A stretch of 64,000 nucleotides of DNA from contig NZ_KB851199.1 of the NCBI RefSeq assembly GCF_000368065.1, positions 221,083 to 285,082 of the forward strand. The letters are read 5' to 3'. Both the position numbers and the translations under genes were made by a program. This document shows positions 9,676 through 18,913 of this stretch, in pieces. Numbering within the stretch: position 1 is the first letter of the stretch; each line of letters starts with the position of its first letter. The notes under the pieces were generated by a model that had not been told where the DNA came from, did not search any database, and was given only the letters and a program-made list of their open reading frames with translations. Origin of the DNA: Acinetobacter seifertii (GTDB taxonomy: Bacteria > Pseudomonadota > Gammaproteobacteria > Pseudomonadales > Moraxellaceae).

Positions 9676-11586
9676 ATGGCCTATATTACCCTAAGGGATG
9701 TCCAACTTGCTTTTGGCGGACCTGCCCTGCTCGATGGCGCGAACTTTAATCTAGAACGTGGCGAACGAGTCTGTTTAATTGGGCGTAATGGTGAAGGTAA
9801 GTCTACTTTACTTAAACTCATCGAGGGAAGCTTATTACCAGATTCTGGTGAAGTTTCTATTCAAAATGGTCTAACGGTTTCGATGTTAGCCCAAGACGTC
9901 CCAATGGATTCTGGCAAAGTTGCTGACATTGTGGCAGATGGCGCAGGAGAAGCTGCCGAAGTACTTAGAGCTTACCATGAAGCAACCGATGCTTGTATGC
10001 TAGGAGACATGGAAGCCTGTGACCGTATGGGTAACCTTCAGCACAAGCTAGACCAACTAGACGGTTGGGCGCTTGAAAACAAGGTGAATGCCCTATTAAG
10101 TAAAATGGGACTCGACCCAAACGCAGATTTGGCAGACTTATCTGGTGGACGTAAACGTCGTGTTTTACTTGCTCGTGCTCTTTTAACGCAGCCAGACGTA
10201 CTCCTTCTAGACGAACCGACTAACCATTTAGATGTTGAAAGTATTGAGTGGCTAGAAAAATTCCTACTCGATCAAAATAATTTAACGCTTCTATTTATTT
10301 CGCATGACCGCTCTTTTGTAGATAGCATTGCGACTCGAATTGTTGAACTTGACCGCGGCATCCTACGTGGCTACGAAGGTAACTATTCTCGCTATTTGGA
10401 GCTTAAAGCTCAGCAAATGGAAGCAGAAGAGAAGCAAAATGCTTTATTTGATAAAAAATTAGCTGAAGAAGAGGCTTGGATTCGTCAAGGCATTAAAGCA
10501 CGTCGTACACGTAACGAAGGTCGTGTTCGTGCATTAAAAGCTTTACGTGAAGAATCAAAAGCACGCCGTTCACAACAAGGCAAAGTGAGCATGGCGACTC
10601 AAGAAGCAAATCGCTCAGGTAAATTAGTATTTGATATTGAGCACTTAAGCGTATCTTATGATGATAAACCACTCATCAAAGACTTCTCCACCCTTGTCAT
10701 GCGTGGTGACCGTATTGGCCTAGTAGGCGATAACGGCGTTGGTAAAACGACTTTAATTAAAGCGATTTTAGGTGAAATCGAGCACGGTGGTTCTGTTAAG
10801 ACAGGTACACAGTTAGAAGTTGCTTATTTTGATCAATTACGTAATGCCTTAGACCTTGAAAAAACAGTCATGGCAAACGTTTCAGAAGGCTCTGACTTTG
10901 TTGATGTAAACGGCAACCGTCGTCATATCTACAGTTATTTACAAGATTTCTTGTTCTCACCTGAACGTGCACGTACACCAGTCAAAGCGCTTTCTGGTGG
11001 TGAGCGTAACCGTATCTTGCTTGCTAAATTATTGCTTAAACCATCGAACCTGATTGTGATGGACGAACCAACCAACGACTTGGATATGGTGACTCTTGAG
11101 CTACTTGAAGAGATGCTGTCTGATTACAAAGGTACGCTATTACTTATTTCGCATGACCGCGCATTTATGGACAACGTCGTAACATCTACGTGGGTATTTG
11201 ATGGCAAAGGTAATATTGCAGAATACATCGGTGGCTACCAAGACTACTTACTACAACGTCCAGATGACAAAGTAGTAGATCAGAAATCTGACGTTAAAAA
11301 AGCTCAAGCAAAAGCTGAAGCTGAAAAAGCCGCGGCTCAAAGTAATGTTAAAAAAGTGAAATTGAGCTATAAAGACCAACGTGAACTTGAGCAACTTCCT
11401 GCTGAAATCGAGAAATTGGAAGTTGAACAAGCCGAGCTTTCTGACAAACTTGCAGATGGTTCGTGGTTTGTGTCTGATGCAGATGCTGCGACCCAAGCAA
11501 GCCAACGCCTAGCAGAAATTGAAGAATTACTGCTTGAAAAATTAGAGCGTTGGGATGAACTTGAGCAAATGAGTAAAGGCAGTTAA
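9676..11586 (+). CDS. uup: ABC-F ATPase Uup
   Basis: A 636-residue soluble protein with two ABC ATPase domains and no membrane segment. Walker A motifs are GRNGEGKST (about residue 36) and GDNGVGKTT (about 352). Signature motifs are LSGGRKRR and LSGGERNR, and the Walker B motifs are LLLDEPTNHLD and IVMDEPTNDLD. An inter-domain linker rich in Arg and Lys matches the ABC-F linker. The C-terminal 90 residues form a charged coiled coil, which distinguishes Uup from EttA and YheS. The family acts on ribosomes or branched DNA and limits precise transposon excision. Confidence 0.93.
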   Translation: MAYITLRDVQLAFGGPALLDGANFNLERGERVCLIGRNGEGKSTLLKLIEGSLLPDSGEVSIQNGLTVSMLAQDVPMDSGKVADIVADGAGEAAEVLRAYHEATDACMLGDMEACDRMGNLQHKLDQLDGWALENKVNALLSKMGLDPNADLADLSGGRKRRVLLARALLTQPDVLLLDEPTNHLDVESIEWLEKFLLDQNNLTLLFISHDRSFVDSIATRIVELDRGILRGYEGNYSRYLELKAQQMEAEEKQNALFDKKLAEEEAWIRQGIKARRTRNEGRVRALKALREESKARRSQQGKVSMATQEANRSGKLVFDIEHLSVSYDDKPLIKDFSTLVMRGDRIGLVGDNGVGKTTLIKAILGEIEHGGSVKTGTQLEVAYFDQLRNALDLEKTVMANVSEGSDFVDVNGNRRHIYSYLQDFLFSPERARTPVKALSGGERNRILLAKLLLKPSNLIVMDEPTNDLDMVTLELLEEMLSDYKGTLLLISHDRAFMDNVVTSTWVFDGKGNIAEYIGGYQDYLLQRPDDKVVDQKSDVKKAQAKAEAEKAAAQSNVKKVKLSYKDQRELEQLPAEIEKLEVEQAELSDKLADGSWFVSDADAATQASQRLAEIEELLLEKLERWDELEQMSKGS

Positions 11587-11591
11587 TCAAT

Positions 11592-11622
11592 AAAAAAGGG
11601 CTTTAATTAAAGCCCTTTTTTT
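11592..11622. terminator. bidirectional terminator uup / acyltransferase
   Basis: The stem AAAGGGCTTT / AAAGCCC closes on a 4-nt loop with A6 before and T7 after. It overlaps the stop codon of the convergent acyltransferase gene. Confidence 0.85.
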
Positions 11623-12614
11623 GGATTTAGAATTTCTAGTAATGCCATAAAAGGTTTATAAACAAATAAAGAGATGAAACGAATTAAACGTTCAAATATC
11701 TGTAACTGCAAAACCATACAAGTCAGGATAGCCAAAACGAGACTAATAAAAATATTCGTCTCTAACGAATATTTAAAACTTAATTGATGAGTCAAAACAA
11801 TAATTACAAAACCATGCAATATATAAACTGGCAGCGTTTTTTGGCCTAAACCGATCCAAGGTCGTTTAAAATTTTGAGTGAGTACAAATAAACTCAAAAC
11901 ACCCATAGCCGATAGCAACATAATTACACTGCGAATCAGTATTCCCTGCCATAGATCTACATGTAGTTGAAAATATGACAAACTGCCAAATAACCAGTAA
12001 TAATTATAATGACTTATAGCGGCTACAGCAGTAATGATTAATAATGTACTAACAGCAAATAATTTTGCATAAGGCAACTGCGGAATATACTGAAAAATGG
12101 TTTTACCATAGATTGCCCCTGCCATAAAAAAAGGTAAAAATACGAAAATTCGACCAATCGAATAGCTGTAATTATTGATGGGTGAGCATCCAATAAGTAC
12201 AGCTAAAACTATTGAAAACAGAACTGGATATGCCGTCTTTTTTAGGAAAAAAGCGAGAACCGTCCAAGCCACCATGCCAAATAAATACCATAGCACCCAA
12301 TAAGGCTTAGCAAACCATACCAAATGAAATGACCAATTCCATAAACTTCCGTTATAGAAGGCATCAAGTAATTGAAATAAAAGTTGAAACGGCAAATACA
12401 ATGATAAAAAGTAAATTAATTTTTCTAGTATTTTCTCTTCTTTAAAAAACATGCCCGATATAAAAATAAAAGCTGGCATATGAACAAAGTAAATACCCCC
12501 TAAAATCGCTTGATTCAGAGGTTCGTTCCAGCCAATTAACCTTTCAAGGTAATGACCCAATACAACCAGAAAAATTAAGACACCTTTTGTGGCATCGATA
12601 TGGAGATTTCTCAT
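11607..12614 (-). CDS. acyltransferase 3 family membrane protein
   Basis: A 335-residue polytopic protein with about ten hydrophobic helices. It opens MRNLHIDATKGVLIFLVVLG with a following H and has FVHMPAFIFISGMFF. These are the conserved His/Arg-type N-terminal motifs of the acyltransferase-3 family (OafA-like), which transfer acyl groups to surface sugars. The substrate is unknown. Its 3' end overlaps the shared terminator with uup. The start at 12614 has the only suitable ATG before the first helix. Confidence 0.85.
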   Translation of the reverse strand: MRNLHIDATKGVLIFLVVLGHYLERLIGWNEPLNQAILGGIYFVHMPAFIFISGMFFKEEKILEKLIYFLSLYLPFQLLFQLLDAFYNGSLWNWSFHLVWFAKPYWVLWYLFGMVAWTVLAFFLKKTAYPVLFSIVLAVLIGCSPINNYSYSIGRIFVFLPFFMAGAIYGKTIFQYIPQLPYAKLFAVSTLLIITAVAAISHYNYYWLFGSLSYFQLHVDLWQGILIRSVIMLLSAMGVLSLFVLTQNFKRPWIGLGQKTLPVYILHGFVIIVLTHQLSFKYSLETNIFISLVLAILTCMVLQLQIFERLIRFISLFVYKPFMALLEILNPKKGL

Positions 12615-12768
12615 AAAATTCTATGAAATCAGGATATTCATATCATACTGAATTATTCTTATTTTTTAATTCAAAAAGACAATGAACAAAGTTTCGCTGT
12701 ATACAAAACAATTATGATATACCTATCAGTATAATAATATTTAAGGATATTTCCGTGCTAGATCTCTC

Positions 12769-12776
12769 TCAAATTT
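12769..12776 (+). repeat. left target-site duplication of IS256 element
   Basis: TCAAATTT directly before the element is repeated exactly at 14095-14102. Eight bases is a normal IS256-family duplication. Confidence 0.88.
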
Positions 12777-14094
12777 GGGACTGTTCTAAATTTTGTGTAA
12801 GTACTTAATTTTCATTTATCCTTCAGAGGATAATTACAAAAGGTACTTCACATGGATGAAGCAACAATCAAAAGTATGGCTGCCGAATTGGCTAAAGGTC
12901 TAAAAACACCAGAAGACTTAAACCAAATGACAGCAGTCTTTAAAAAATTCATGATTGAAACTGCACTCAATACTGAACTTTCAGACCATCTCGGTTATGA
13001 AAAGCATCAGCCCAAGAAAGGCTCAAATAGCCGTAATGGGTTTAGTTCTAAAACCATTACAACTCAAGATGGACAACTGGCTTTAGATATTCCCCGTGAT
13101 CGAGAAGGTTCATTTGAGCCACAAATTATCAAAAAGCACCAAACACGCATCACCAGTATGGATGACCAAATCCTCTCACTGTATGCAAAAGGAATGACTA
13201 ATAGGGAAATTGTAGCCTTCTTCAAAGAAATGTACGATGCCGATGTGTCAGCATCTCTCATCAGCAAAGTTACCGATGCTGTGATTGAGCAAGTGACTGA
13301 GTGGCAAAATAGAGCCTTAGATAGCCTTTATCCTGTTGTCTATCTTGACTGTATTGTTGTCAAAGTCCGTCAGCACTCCAATGTGATTAACAAGTCCGTA
13401 TACCTTGCTTTAGGCATCAATATGGATGGGCAAAAAGAATTACTGGGTATGTGGATTGCTCAGACAGAAGGTGCCAAATTCTGGCTGTCAGTCATGACAG
13501 AGCTAAAAAATCGAGGAGTACAGGACATTCTTGTTGCCTGTGTAGATGGATTAAAAGGCTTCCCTGACGCGATAGCCTCTGTTTACCCTCATACTGATAT
13601 TCAACTGTGTATCGTGCATGTTGTACGCAATAGCCTGAGATTTGTAAGCTGGAAAGACTACAAAGCTGTTACGTCGGGTCTGAAAGCGATTTATCAGGCA
13701 AGTACAGAGGAAAATGCTTTAAAATCCCTAGACATCTTCTGTGATCAATGGAATCACCAGTATCCCAAAATTGGAGAATCCTGGCGGGCCAATTGGGAAA
13801 ATATCCGAACGATCTTTAGCTATCCAGCCGAAATACGTCATGCAATTTATACAACAAATGCGATTGAGTCGTTGAATAGCGTAATACGCCATTCAACGAA
13901 GAAAAGGAAAATCTTTTCATCTGATGACTCAGTAAAGAAGGTCATTTACTTAGCAACATCAAATGCTGCGAAGAAATGGACGATGCCAATTCAAAATTGG
14001 CGTTTAGCAATGAATTGGTTTACGATTCAGTTCGATGATCGATTAAAAGATCATTTATAAAAAATGGAACTTACACAAAATAATTTACAGGCTC
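12777..14094 (+). mobile_element. IS256-family insertion sequence (ISAba26-like)
   Basis: A 1318-bp element bounded by the 8-bp duplication TCAAATTT. Its ends are imperfect inverted repeats: the left end begins GGGACTGT and the right end, on the other strand, begins GAGCCTGT. Both continue, after six variable bases, into TTTTGTGTAAGT. One transposase gene fills it. The size and transposase resemble ISAba26, a name I give from memory. The intact repeats and uninterrupted transposase suggest a fairly recent insertion. Confidence 0.9.
12852..14060 (+). CDS. IS256-family transposase
   Basis: A 402-residue Mutator/IS256-type DDE transposase. The first catalytic Asp is in VVYLDCIVVKV (about residue 166), the second in VACVDGLKGFPDAI (about 232), and the Glu in TTNAIESLNSVIR (about 342). 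The C/H motif region CIVHVVRNSLRFV lies between them. The N-terminal part binds the terminal repeats. The frame is intact and fills the element from about 75 bp inside the left end to about 34 bp from the right end. Confidence 0.95.
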   Translation: MDEATIKSMAAELAKGLKTPEDLNQMTAVFKKFMIETALNTELSDHLGYEKHQPKKGSNSRNGFSSKTITTQDGQLALDIPRDREGSFEPQIIKKHQTRITSMDDQILSLYAKGMTNREIVAFFKEMYDADVSASLISKVTDAVIEQVTEWQNRALDSLYPVVYLDCIVVKVRQHSNVINKSVYLALGINMDGQKELLGMWIAQTEGAKFWLSVMTELKNRGVQDILVACVDGLKGFPDAIASVYPHTDIQLCIVHVVRNSLRFVSWKDYKAVTSGLKAIYQASTEENALKSLDIFCDQWNHQYPKIGESWRANWENIRTIFSYPAEIRHAIYTTNAIESLNSVIRHSTKKRKIFSSDDSVKKVIYLATSNAAKKWTMPIQNWRLAMNWFTIQFDDRLKDHL

Positions 14095-14102
14095 TCAAAT
14101 TT
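14095..14102 (+). repeat. right target-site duplication of IS256 element
   Basis: The second copy of TCAAATTT, just outside the right inverted repeat and inside the broken LysE gene. Confidence 0.88.
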
Positions 14103-14832
14103 TGGCATTCGGACTCATTTGCTTGGCGATGGTACTCACCCCGGGTCCAAACATGATTTATCTTATCTCTCGCTCCATTAGTCAGGGCAAACTCGCAGGT
14201 TTTATTTCCCTCGGTGGCGTTGCGGTTGGTTTTGTATTCTATATGCTCTCTGCTTCTTTCGGGATCACAGCGCTTGTGGTCGCAGTTCCATATGCCTATG
14301 ACACGATTCGTATTGTAGGTGCCATATATTTACTCTGGCTTGCATGGAAAGCATTACGTCCAAATGCAGCACCTATTTTCAGTGTAAAAGACTTATCTAT
14401 CGATTCACCATTAAAATTATTTTTAATGGGCTTTTTGACAAATTTACTTAATCCCAAAATTGCGATTATGTATTTGTCTTTATTGCCACAGTTTATTCAC
14501 CCACAACAAGGCAGTATTTTAGCGCAGTCTATTCAACTCGGAACCATACAGATTTTTGTAAGTGTTTCAGTAAATGCACTGATTGTATTTTCTGCAGGTA
14601 GCATTGCGCTCTTTCTACAGCAAAAACCGCTTTGGGCAAGCATCCAACGCTGGATTATGGGGACGGTATTAGCCGGACTCGCTGTTCGTATTCTTTTAGA
14701 ACACCGCCGATAACTCACTTTATTTTTCTTTACAGACTCTAAACCTTCAATTTACTCCTGTGTATTACGACGATAAATTCAGTTCGTGATACACTTTTGG
14801 CAGTTTTAACTTTTTCAATTTTTTATATCGTT

Positions 14833-15768
14833 ATGAGCCAAAAGCAGCCTTATACGCCCGGTGAGTTTCAGTGGTCCTTTTTATTACCTAAATATTGGGG
14901 TGTATGGATTGCGATTACTTTGCTCATGCTTTTGGCTATTTTACCGTGGGCGATTCAATGGCGTTTGGCTCACGGGTTAGCAAATATCGCTTGGAAATAT
15001 TTAAAATCTCGTCGCAAAACGACTATTCGTAATTTAGAAGTTTGCTTTCCCGAGTGGTCATCTGAAAAAGTACAACAACAAGCAAAACAAGTTTTTGTAG
15101 ATATGATGCTTGGTATTTTTGAGACCTTAAACGCTTGGTATAAACCTTACTGGTTTAAAAACCGTGTCACGATTGAAGGTTTAGAACATATTACCAATGC
15201 TCAAGCTCAGGGCAAAGGCGTTTTATTACTGGGAACTCACAGTACTTTGCTTGATGCTGGTGGTTATGTATGTGCTCAATATTTTGAACCAGATGTTGTG
15301 TATCGCCCTCAAAACAACCCTTTACTCGACATGTTGATCTACCGTTGTCGAGCAACGATTTACAAAGCTCAAATCGATCATGATGATATGCGGGGCTTAA
15401 TTCGCCATCTTAAAGATGGTGATGCCATTTGGTATAGCCCAGACCAAGATTTCGGACTCAAGCAAGGTGTTATGGCACCTTTTTTTGGAGTGCCAGCTGC
15501 TACAGTCACGGCCCACCGTCGTTTATTAAAAATTTCAAAAGCAGTTGCAGTCCCTTTATATTTTTATCGTCATGGCGATGTACAGAATCCTAAATATCAT
15601 ATCTTGATTGAACCTGCTGTCGACAATATGCCAAGTGAAGATGAAATCGATGATGCAACCCGTGTAAATAAGATTATTGAGAACCAGCTTCGTATCGCAC
15701 CAACCCAATATATGTGGTTCCACCGCCGATTTAAGACACGTCCTGAGGGATATGAAGAGATCTATTAA
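14833..15768 (+). CDS. lpxL: LpxL-type lipid A late acyltransferase
   Basis: A 311-residue inner-membrane acyltransferase of the HtrB/LpxL-LpxM family, which adds secondary acyl chains to lipid A. An N-terminal helix (GVWIAITLLMLLAILPWAI) anchors it. The HX4D catalytic motif is in GTHSTLLDAG (about residue 138). YRPQNNPLLD, WYSPDQDFG and the C-terminal MWFHRRFKTRPEG closely follow LpxL of E. coli. LpxM is the alternative, but the LPKYWGVW start and RRFKTRPEG end favour LpxL. The start at 14833 (MSQKQPYTPG) has no clear SD, and a TTG at 14797 could add 12 residues. A glycosyltransferase follows. Confidence 0.82.
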   Translation: MSQKQPYTPGEFQWSFLLPKYWGVWIAITLLMLLAILPWAIQWRLAHGLANIAWKYLKSRRKTTIRNLEVCFPEWSSEKVQQQAKQVFVDMMLGIFETLNAWYKPYWFKNRVTIEGLEHITNAQAQGKGVLLLGTHSTLLDAGGYVCAQYFEPDVVYRPQNNPLLDMLIYRCRATIYKAQIDHDDMRGLIRHLKDGDAIWYSPDQDFGLKQGVMAPFFGVPAATVTAHRRLLKISKAVAVPLYFYRHGDVQNPKYHILIEPAVDNMPSEDEIDDATRVNKIIENQLRIAPTQYMWFHRRFKTRPEGYEEIY

Positions 15769-15833
15769 GATAAAGCTGTAATGATTTTAAATTGGTAGTA
15801 GGCACAACATTATTTATATGACTCGCGGAAACG

Positions 15834-15968
15834 TCATCCACAACCTGCCCAAAATCAGTGAAGATACTGTTTCTGCGATATAATTTGATACACACAAGCA
15901 GTGAACAGGTTTTGTGGATGAGAATGGTTTTGCCTACTTTTGCCAAAACAAAAGTAGGTCGAACCGAA
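15834..15968. repeat. nested inverted repeats between lpxL and glycosyltransferase gene
   Basis: TCATCCACAA-CCTG at 15834-15847 is mirrored by CAGGTTTTGTGGATGA at 15906-15921, with two extra bases in the right arm. Twenty-one bases further on, CCTACTTTTG (15943-15952) and CAAAAGTAGG (15959-15968) form a perfect 10-bp hairpin with a 6-nt loop. There is no T-run after it. This may be a dispersed repeat or the structured leader of the glycosyltransferase gene. Confidence 0.5.
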
Positions 15969-16037
15969 GGTTAATCTCTAAATTTCGACTTCAAAATTGC
16001 AAGATCCCGCTTTGCTACAACCTAAAGGCAAAAAACA

Positions 16038-17138
16038 ATGAAAGTGATGCAACTTCTCCCAGAACTCAATAGCGGTGGCGTAGAACGCGGCACACTGGAA
16101 ATTGCACGTGCACTGGTTGCACAAGGCCATCAATCTTTGGTTGTATCAAACGGCGGACGATTAGTGTCACAACTTGAAGCTGAAGGTTCTAAACACTTAA
16201 CCCTACCTATTCATAAAAAATCTTTATCGAGCTTGTGGCAAATCCGCCCTTTACGTCGACTTATTGAAGAGCATCAGCCCGATATTGTCCATGTACGCTC
16301 ACGTGTGCCAGCTTGGCTTACCCATTTTGCCTTAAAAGGAATACCAGCACATAAGCGCCCTCACCTCATTAGCACAGTACATGGTTTCTATTCAGTTAAT
16401 CGTTATAGTGCAATTATGACTCAGGCCGAGAAAGTGATTGCCGTTTCTGACAGCGTAGTTAAATATATCACTGACCATTATAAAAACTGTCCACCCCAAG
16501 ATATTGTCCGGATTTATCGAGGAATTGATCCTGCTGCTTTCCCGCATAACTATCAACCTTCAGCACAGTGGTTTAATCAGGTTTTTAATGACTTTCCTGA
16601 ACTCGAAAATAAATTTTTACTATGCTTGCCTGGTCGTATTACCCGCTTAAAGGGACATGAAAGCTTAATTGAGTTAATGCAACAACTTCAGTCGCAATAT
16701 CCTCAATTACATGCTGTGGTTGTGGGTGGTGCCGATGCTAAAAAACAGACTTATTTAAGTGAGCTGCAAAGCACCATTCAAAACAAAGGACTCACAGATA
16801 AGATCACCTTTGTAGGACATCGCTCAGATATACGCGAATGGCTCGCTTTTAGCGACATCGTGCTCTCTCTATCCAATCAAGCAGAAACATTCGGTAGAAC
16901 AGCATTAGAAGCGCTGTCAGTCGGTACGCCGGTGATTGGCTGGAACCGTGGAGGTGTTGCGGAGATTTTATCGAATGTATATCCACAAGGTCTTGTTGAA
17001 GCTGAAAATGAAAAAGCCTTAGTAGAAACAGTAAAGCATCATATTGAACAACCTCAAACAGTCGCTCCTGTGACCATGTTCAGTTTAAAAGATATGTGCG
17101 ACCAGACGCTTGAGCTCTATCAAAGTGTATTGAAATAA
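16038..17138 (+). CDS. glycosyltransferase family 4
   Basis: A 366-residue GT-B fold glycosyltransferase. The N-terminal lobe starts MKVMQLLPELNSGGVERGTL (donor/acceptor glycine loop). The C-terminal lobe has LLCLPGRITRLKGHE and the family E-x7-E motif in AETFGRTALEALSVGTPVIG. No signal or membrane helix is seen, so it is cytoplasmic or peripheral. Adjacency to lpxL suggests a role in the lipooligosaccharide core, but the two are separated by about 270 bp with inverted repeats, so this is inference. Confidence 0.88.
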   Translation: MKVMQLLPELNSGGVERGTLEIARALVAQGHQSLVVSNGGRLVSQLEAEGSKHLTLPIHKKSLSSLWQIRPLRRLIEEHQPDIVHVRSRVPAWLTHFALKGIPAHKRPHLISTVHGFYSVNRYSAIMTQAEKVIAVSDSVVKYITDHYKNCPPQDIVRIYRGIDPAAFPHNYQPSAQWFNQVFNDFPELENKFLLCLPGRITRLKGHESLIELMQQLQSQYPQLHAVVVGGADAKKQTYLSELQSTIQNKGLTDKITFVGHRSDIREWLAFSDIVLSLSNQAETFGRTALEALSVGTPVIGWNRGGVAEILSNVYPQGLVEAENEKALVETVKHHIEQPQTVAPVTMFSLKDMCDQTLELYQSVLK

Positions 17139-17144
17139 CATAAT

Positions 17145-17173
17145 AAAAAACCCGCGATGATCGCGGGTTTTTT
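17145..17173. terminator. bidirectional terminator glycosyltransferase / gltP
   Basis: AAACCCGCGA / TCGCGGGTTT with a two-base loop, an A-run before and a T-run after. It lies between convergent genes. Confidence 0.92.
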
Positions 17174-17194
17174 ATTAACTAAAAGAAAGCAGTC

Positions 17195-18481
17195 TTATTT
17201 AAATGTTGCTTCATAAGCAGCAGCTTTTTCATAGTCGTATTGTTTTTCCCATTTACTGATTACAAGTACTGCAAGCGCGTTACCTACAACGTTCAACGCA
17301 GTACGAGCCATATCCATAATACGGTCAACACCAGCAATAAATGCTAGGCCTTCTACAGGAATACCAACACTACCTAATGTCGCTAATAACACTACGAATG
17401 ATACGCCAGGAACACCTGCAATACCTTTAGAAGTAATCATTAGTGTTACAACCAAAATAACTTGTTGGCTGATTGACATTTCGATACCGTAAAGCTGTGC
17501 AATAAAGATTGCTGCAATACTTTGGTAAAGCGTAGAACCGTCAAGGTTAAATGAATAACCTGTTGGGATTACAAAACTAGAAATCGCTTTTGGCGCACCA
17601 TAAGCTTCCATTTTTTGCATAATACGCGGTAAAACTGTTTCCGAACTTGCAGTCGAATATGCCAAAATTAATTCATCTTTCAAAATCTTAAGCAAAGTAA
17701 AGATATTGATACTGAACATTTTTGCAGTTAAACCAAGTACCACTAAAGCAAAGAACAAGATTGCACCGTAAACCAATACAACCAATTTACCTAATGGAAT
17801 AAGTGAAGCGAAACCGAAGTTTGCAACAGTTACAGCGATCAAACCAAATACACCCACTGGCGCATATTTCATGATGATGTGCGTTACACGGAACATTGTT
17901 TCCGATACAGCATGAAATACATTTAACAATGGGTCTTTAGTTGTAGCTGGTAATGAAGATAGACCAATACCAAAAAGTACAGCAAAGAAAATCACTGGTA
18001 ACATTTCGCCATGCGCCATTGAACTAATAATGTTCGTTGGGATAAGCGATAATATTGTCTGCATGATGCCATGAGACTGTGACTGAACTTCTTCAGTTGT
18101 ATGCTTATATTGAGAAATATCTGTTTGAACCAGCTGAGACATATCAATGCCTGAACCTGGGTGGAAGATATTCGCTGCAACTAAGCCAACCAAAATAGCA
18201 ATAGTAGTAATAATTTCGAAATAGAGAATGGTTTTAAAACCAAGACGCCCTAGACTTTTTGTACTGCCTACACCAGCAATACCTAAAATCAATGTAGAGA
18301 AAACGATTGGAATAACAATCATTTTAATGAGGCTAATAAAGATCTTACCTAATGGAGTAAGAACGTTATTTACAATGCTATCTTTGATTTCAGGCTGATT
18401 ATGTAAAACAGCCCCGACAACTATCCCTAGGATTAAAGCAATTAAAATTTGCCACGCAAGGCTAAATTTAAAATTCTTCAT
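17195..18481 (-). CDS. gltP: dicarboxylate/amino acid:cation symporter (GltP-like)
   Basis: A 428-residue DAACS-family transporter with about eight membrane helices and two re-entrant loops. The serine-rich loop ends in AYSTASSETVLPRIM, and TM7/HP2 carry SFVIPTGYSFNLDGSTLY and ITSKGIAGVPGVSFVVL. The C-terminal RIMDMARTALNVVGNALAVL holds the Asp and Asn that bind substrate and cation. It takes up glutamate/aspartate or C4-dicarboxylates, and sequence alone does not decide between GltP and DctA. The start at 18481 follows AAGGA with 8-nt spacing, preferred to the ATG at 18499. Confidence 0.85.
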   Translation of the reverse strand: MKNFKFSLAWQILIALILGIVVGAVLHNQPEIKDSIVNNVLTPLGKIFISLIKMIVIPIVFSTLILGIAGVGSTKSLGRLGFKTILYFEIITTIAILVGLVAANIFHPGSGIDMSQLVQTDISQYKHTTEEVQSQSHGIMQTILSLIPTNIISSMAHGEMLPVIFFAVLFGIGLSSLPATTKDPLLNVFHAVSETMFRVTHIIMKYAPVGVFGLIAVTVANFGFASLIPLGKLVVLVYGAILFFALVVLGLTAKMFSINIFTLLKILKDELILAYSTASSETVLPRIMQKMEAYGAPKAISSFVIPTGYSFNLDGSTLYQSIAAIFIAQLYGIEMSISQQVILVVTLMITSKGIAGVPGVSFVVLLATLGSVGIPVEGLAFIAGVDRIMDMARTALNVVGNALAVLVISKWEKQYDYEKAAAYEATFK

Positions 18482-18607
18482 AAGACAATCCTTATGCACC
18501 GCAAAGTATCAAATATGAGAGGGAGAAGAACACTATTTTTATAGTGAAACCTCAATATGTACACTAATTTCCAAACAGAAATTTAAATGCACAAGCAAAT
18601 CACAACC

Positions 18608-18660
18608 CGCCGATCCGGCGAAGTAAACAACAATGCCTGTTGACGATCCAACATGTCAAC
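18608..18660. promoter_or_regulatory. palindromes upstream of the symporter gene
   Basis: Two inverted repeats lie 127-179 bp before the symporter start. One is CGCCG-ATC-CGGCG at 18608-18620. The other is GTTGAC-N10-GTCAAC at 18639-18660, and its minus-strand reading contains TTGACA, a possible -35. They are GC-rich islands in very AT-rich DNA and could be operators or leader hairpins. The rest of 18482-18913 is AT-rich with no gene visible. Confidence 0.4.
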
Positions 18661-18913
18661 GATCGGCACATTCTATTGAGATTTGCCAATTAAACAAGTC
18701 CAATTTATACCTAAATAGATCAAAGCCTATATTTATTCTTCAATAATCTATAAAAACAAAAACTTATTTAAAAAAATTTTTGTATCTATTTTCATTGAAA
18801 AAGGGCTCGGATATATAAAAAAATTTATGGACTACTACCTATAATTAAATAGATTTTTAAATTAAGAGAACCTTAAAATATTTCTTTAATTTATAATTAA
18901 ATGGTACTTATAT

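Larger units (their letters stand above)
12755..14713 (+). pseudogene. LysE-family exporter gene interrupted by IS256 element
   Basis: A GTG at 12755, after AAGGA with 7-nt spacing, begins VLDLSQI. This frame is cut at 12776 by the insertion sequence and resumes after the right-hand target repeat (LAFGLICLAMVLTPGPNMIY). Removing the element and one 8-bp repeat restores an uninterrupted 211-codon frame (210 residues). LysE/RhtB proteins have about six helices and export amino acids; the LTPGPN motif and GFLTNLLNPK are typical. As it stands the native start and SD are separated from the rest. Only weak in-frame starts such as the TTG at 14102 remain, so the gene is probably inactive. Confidence 0.9.
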
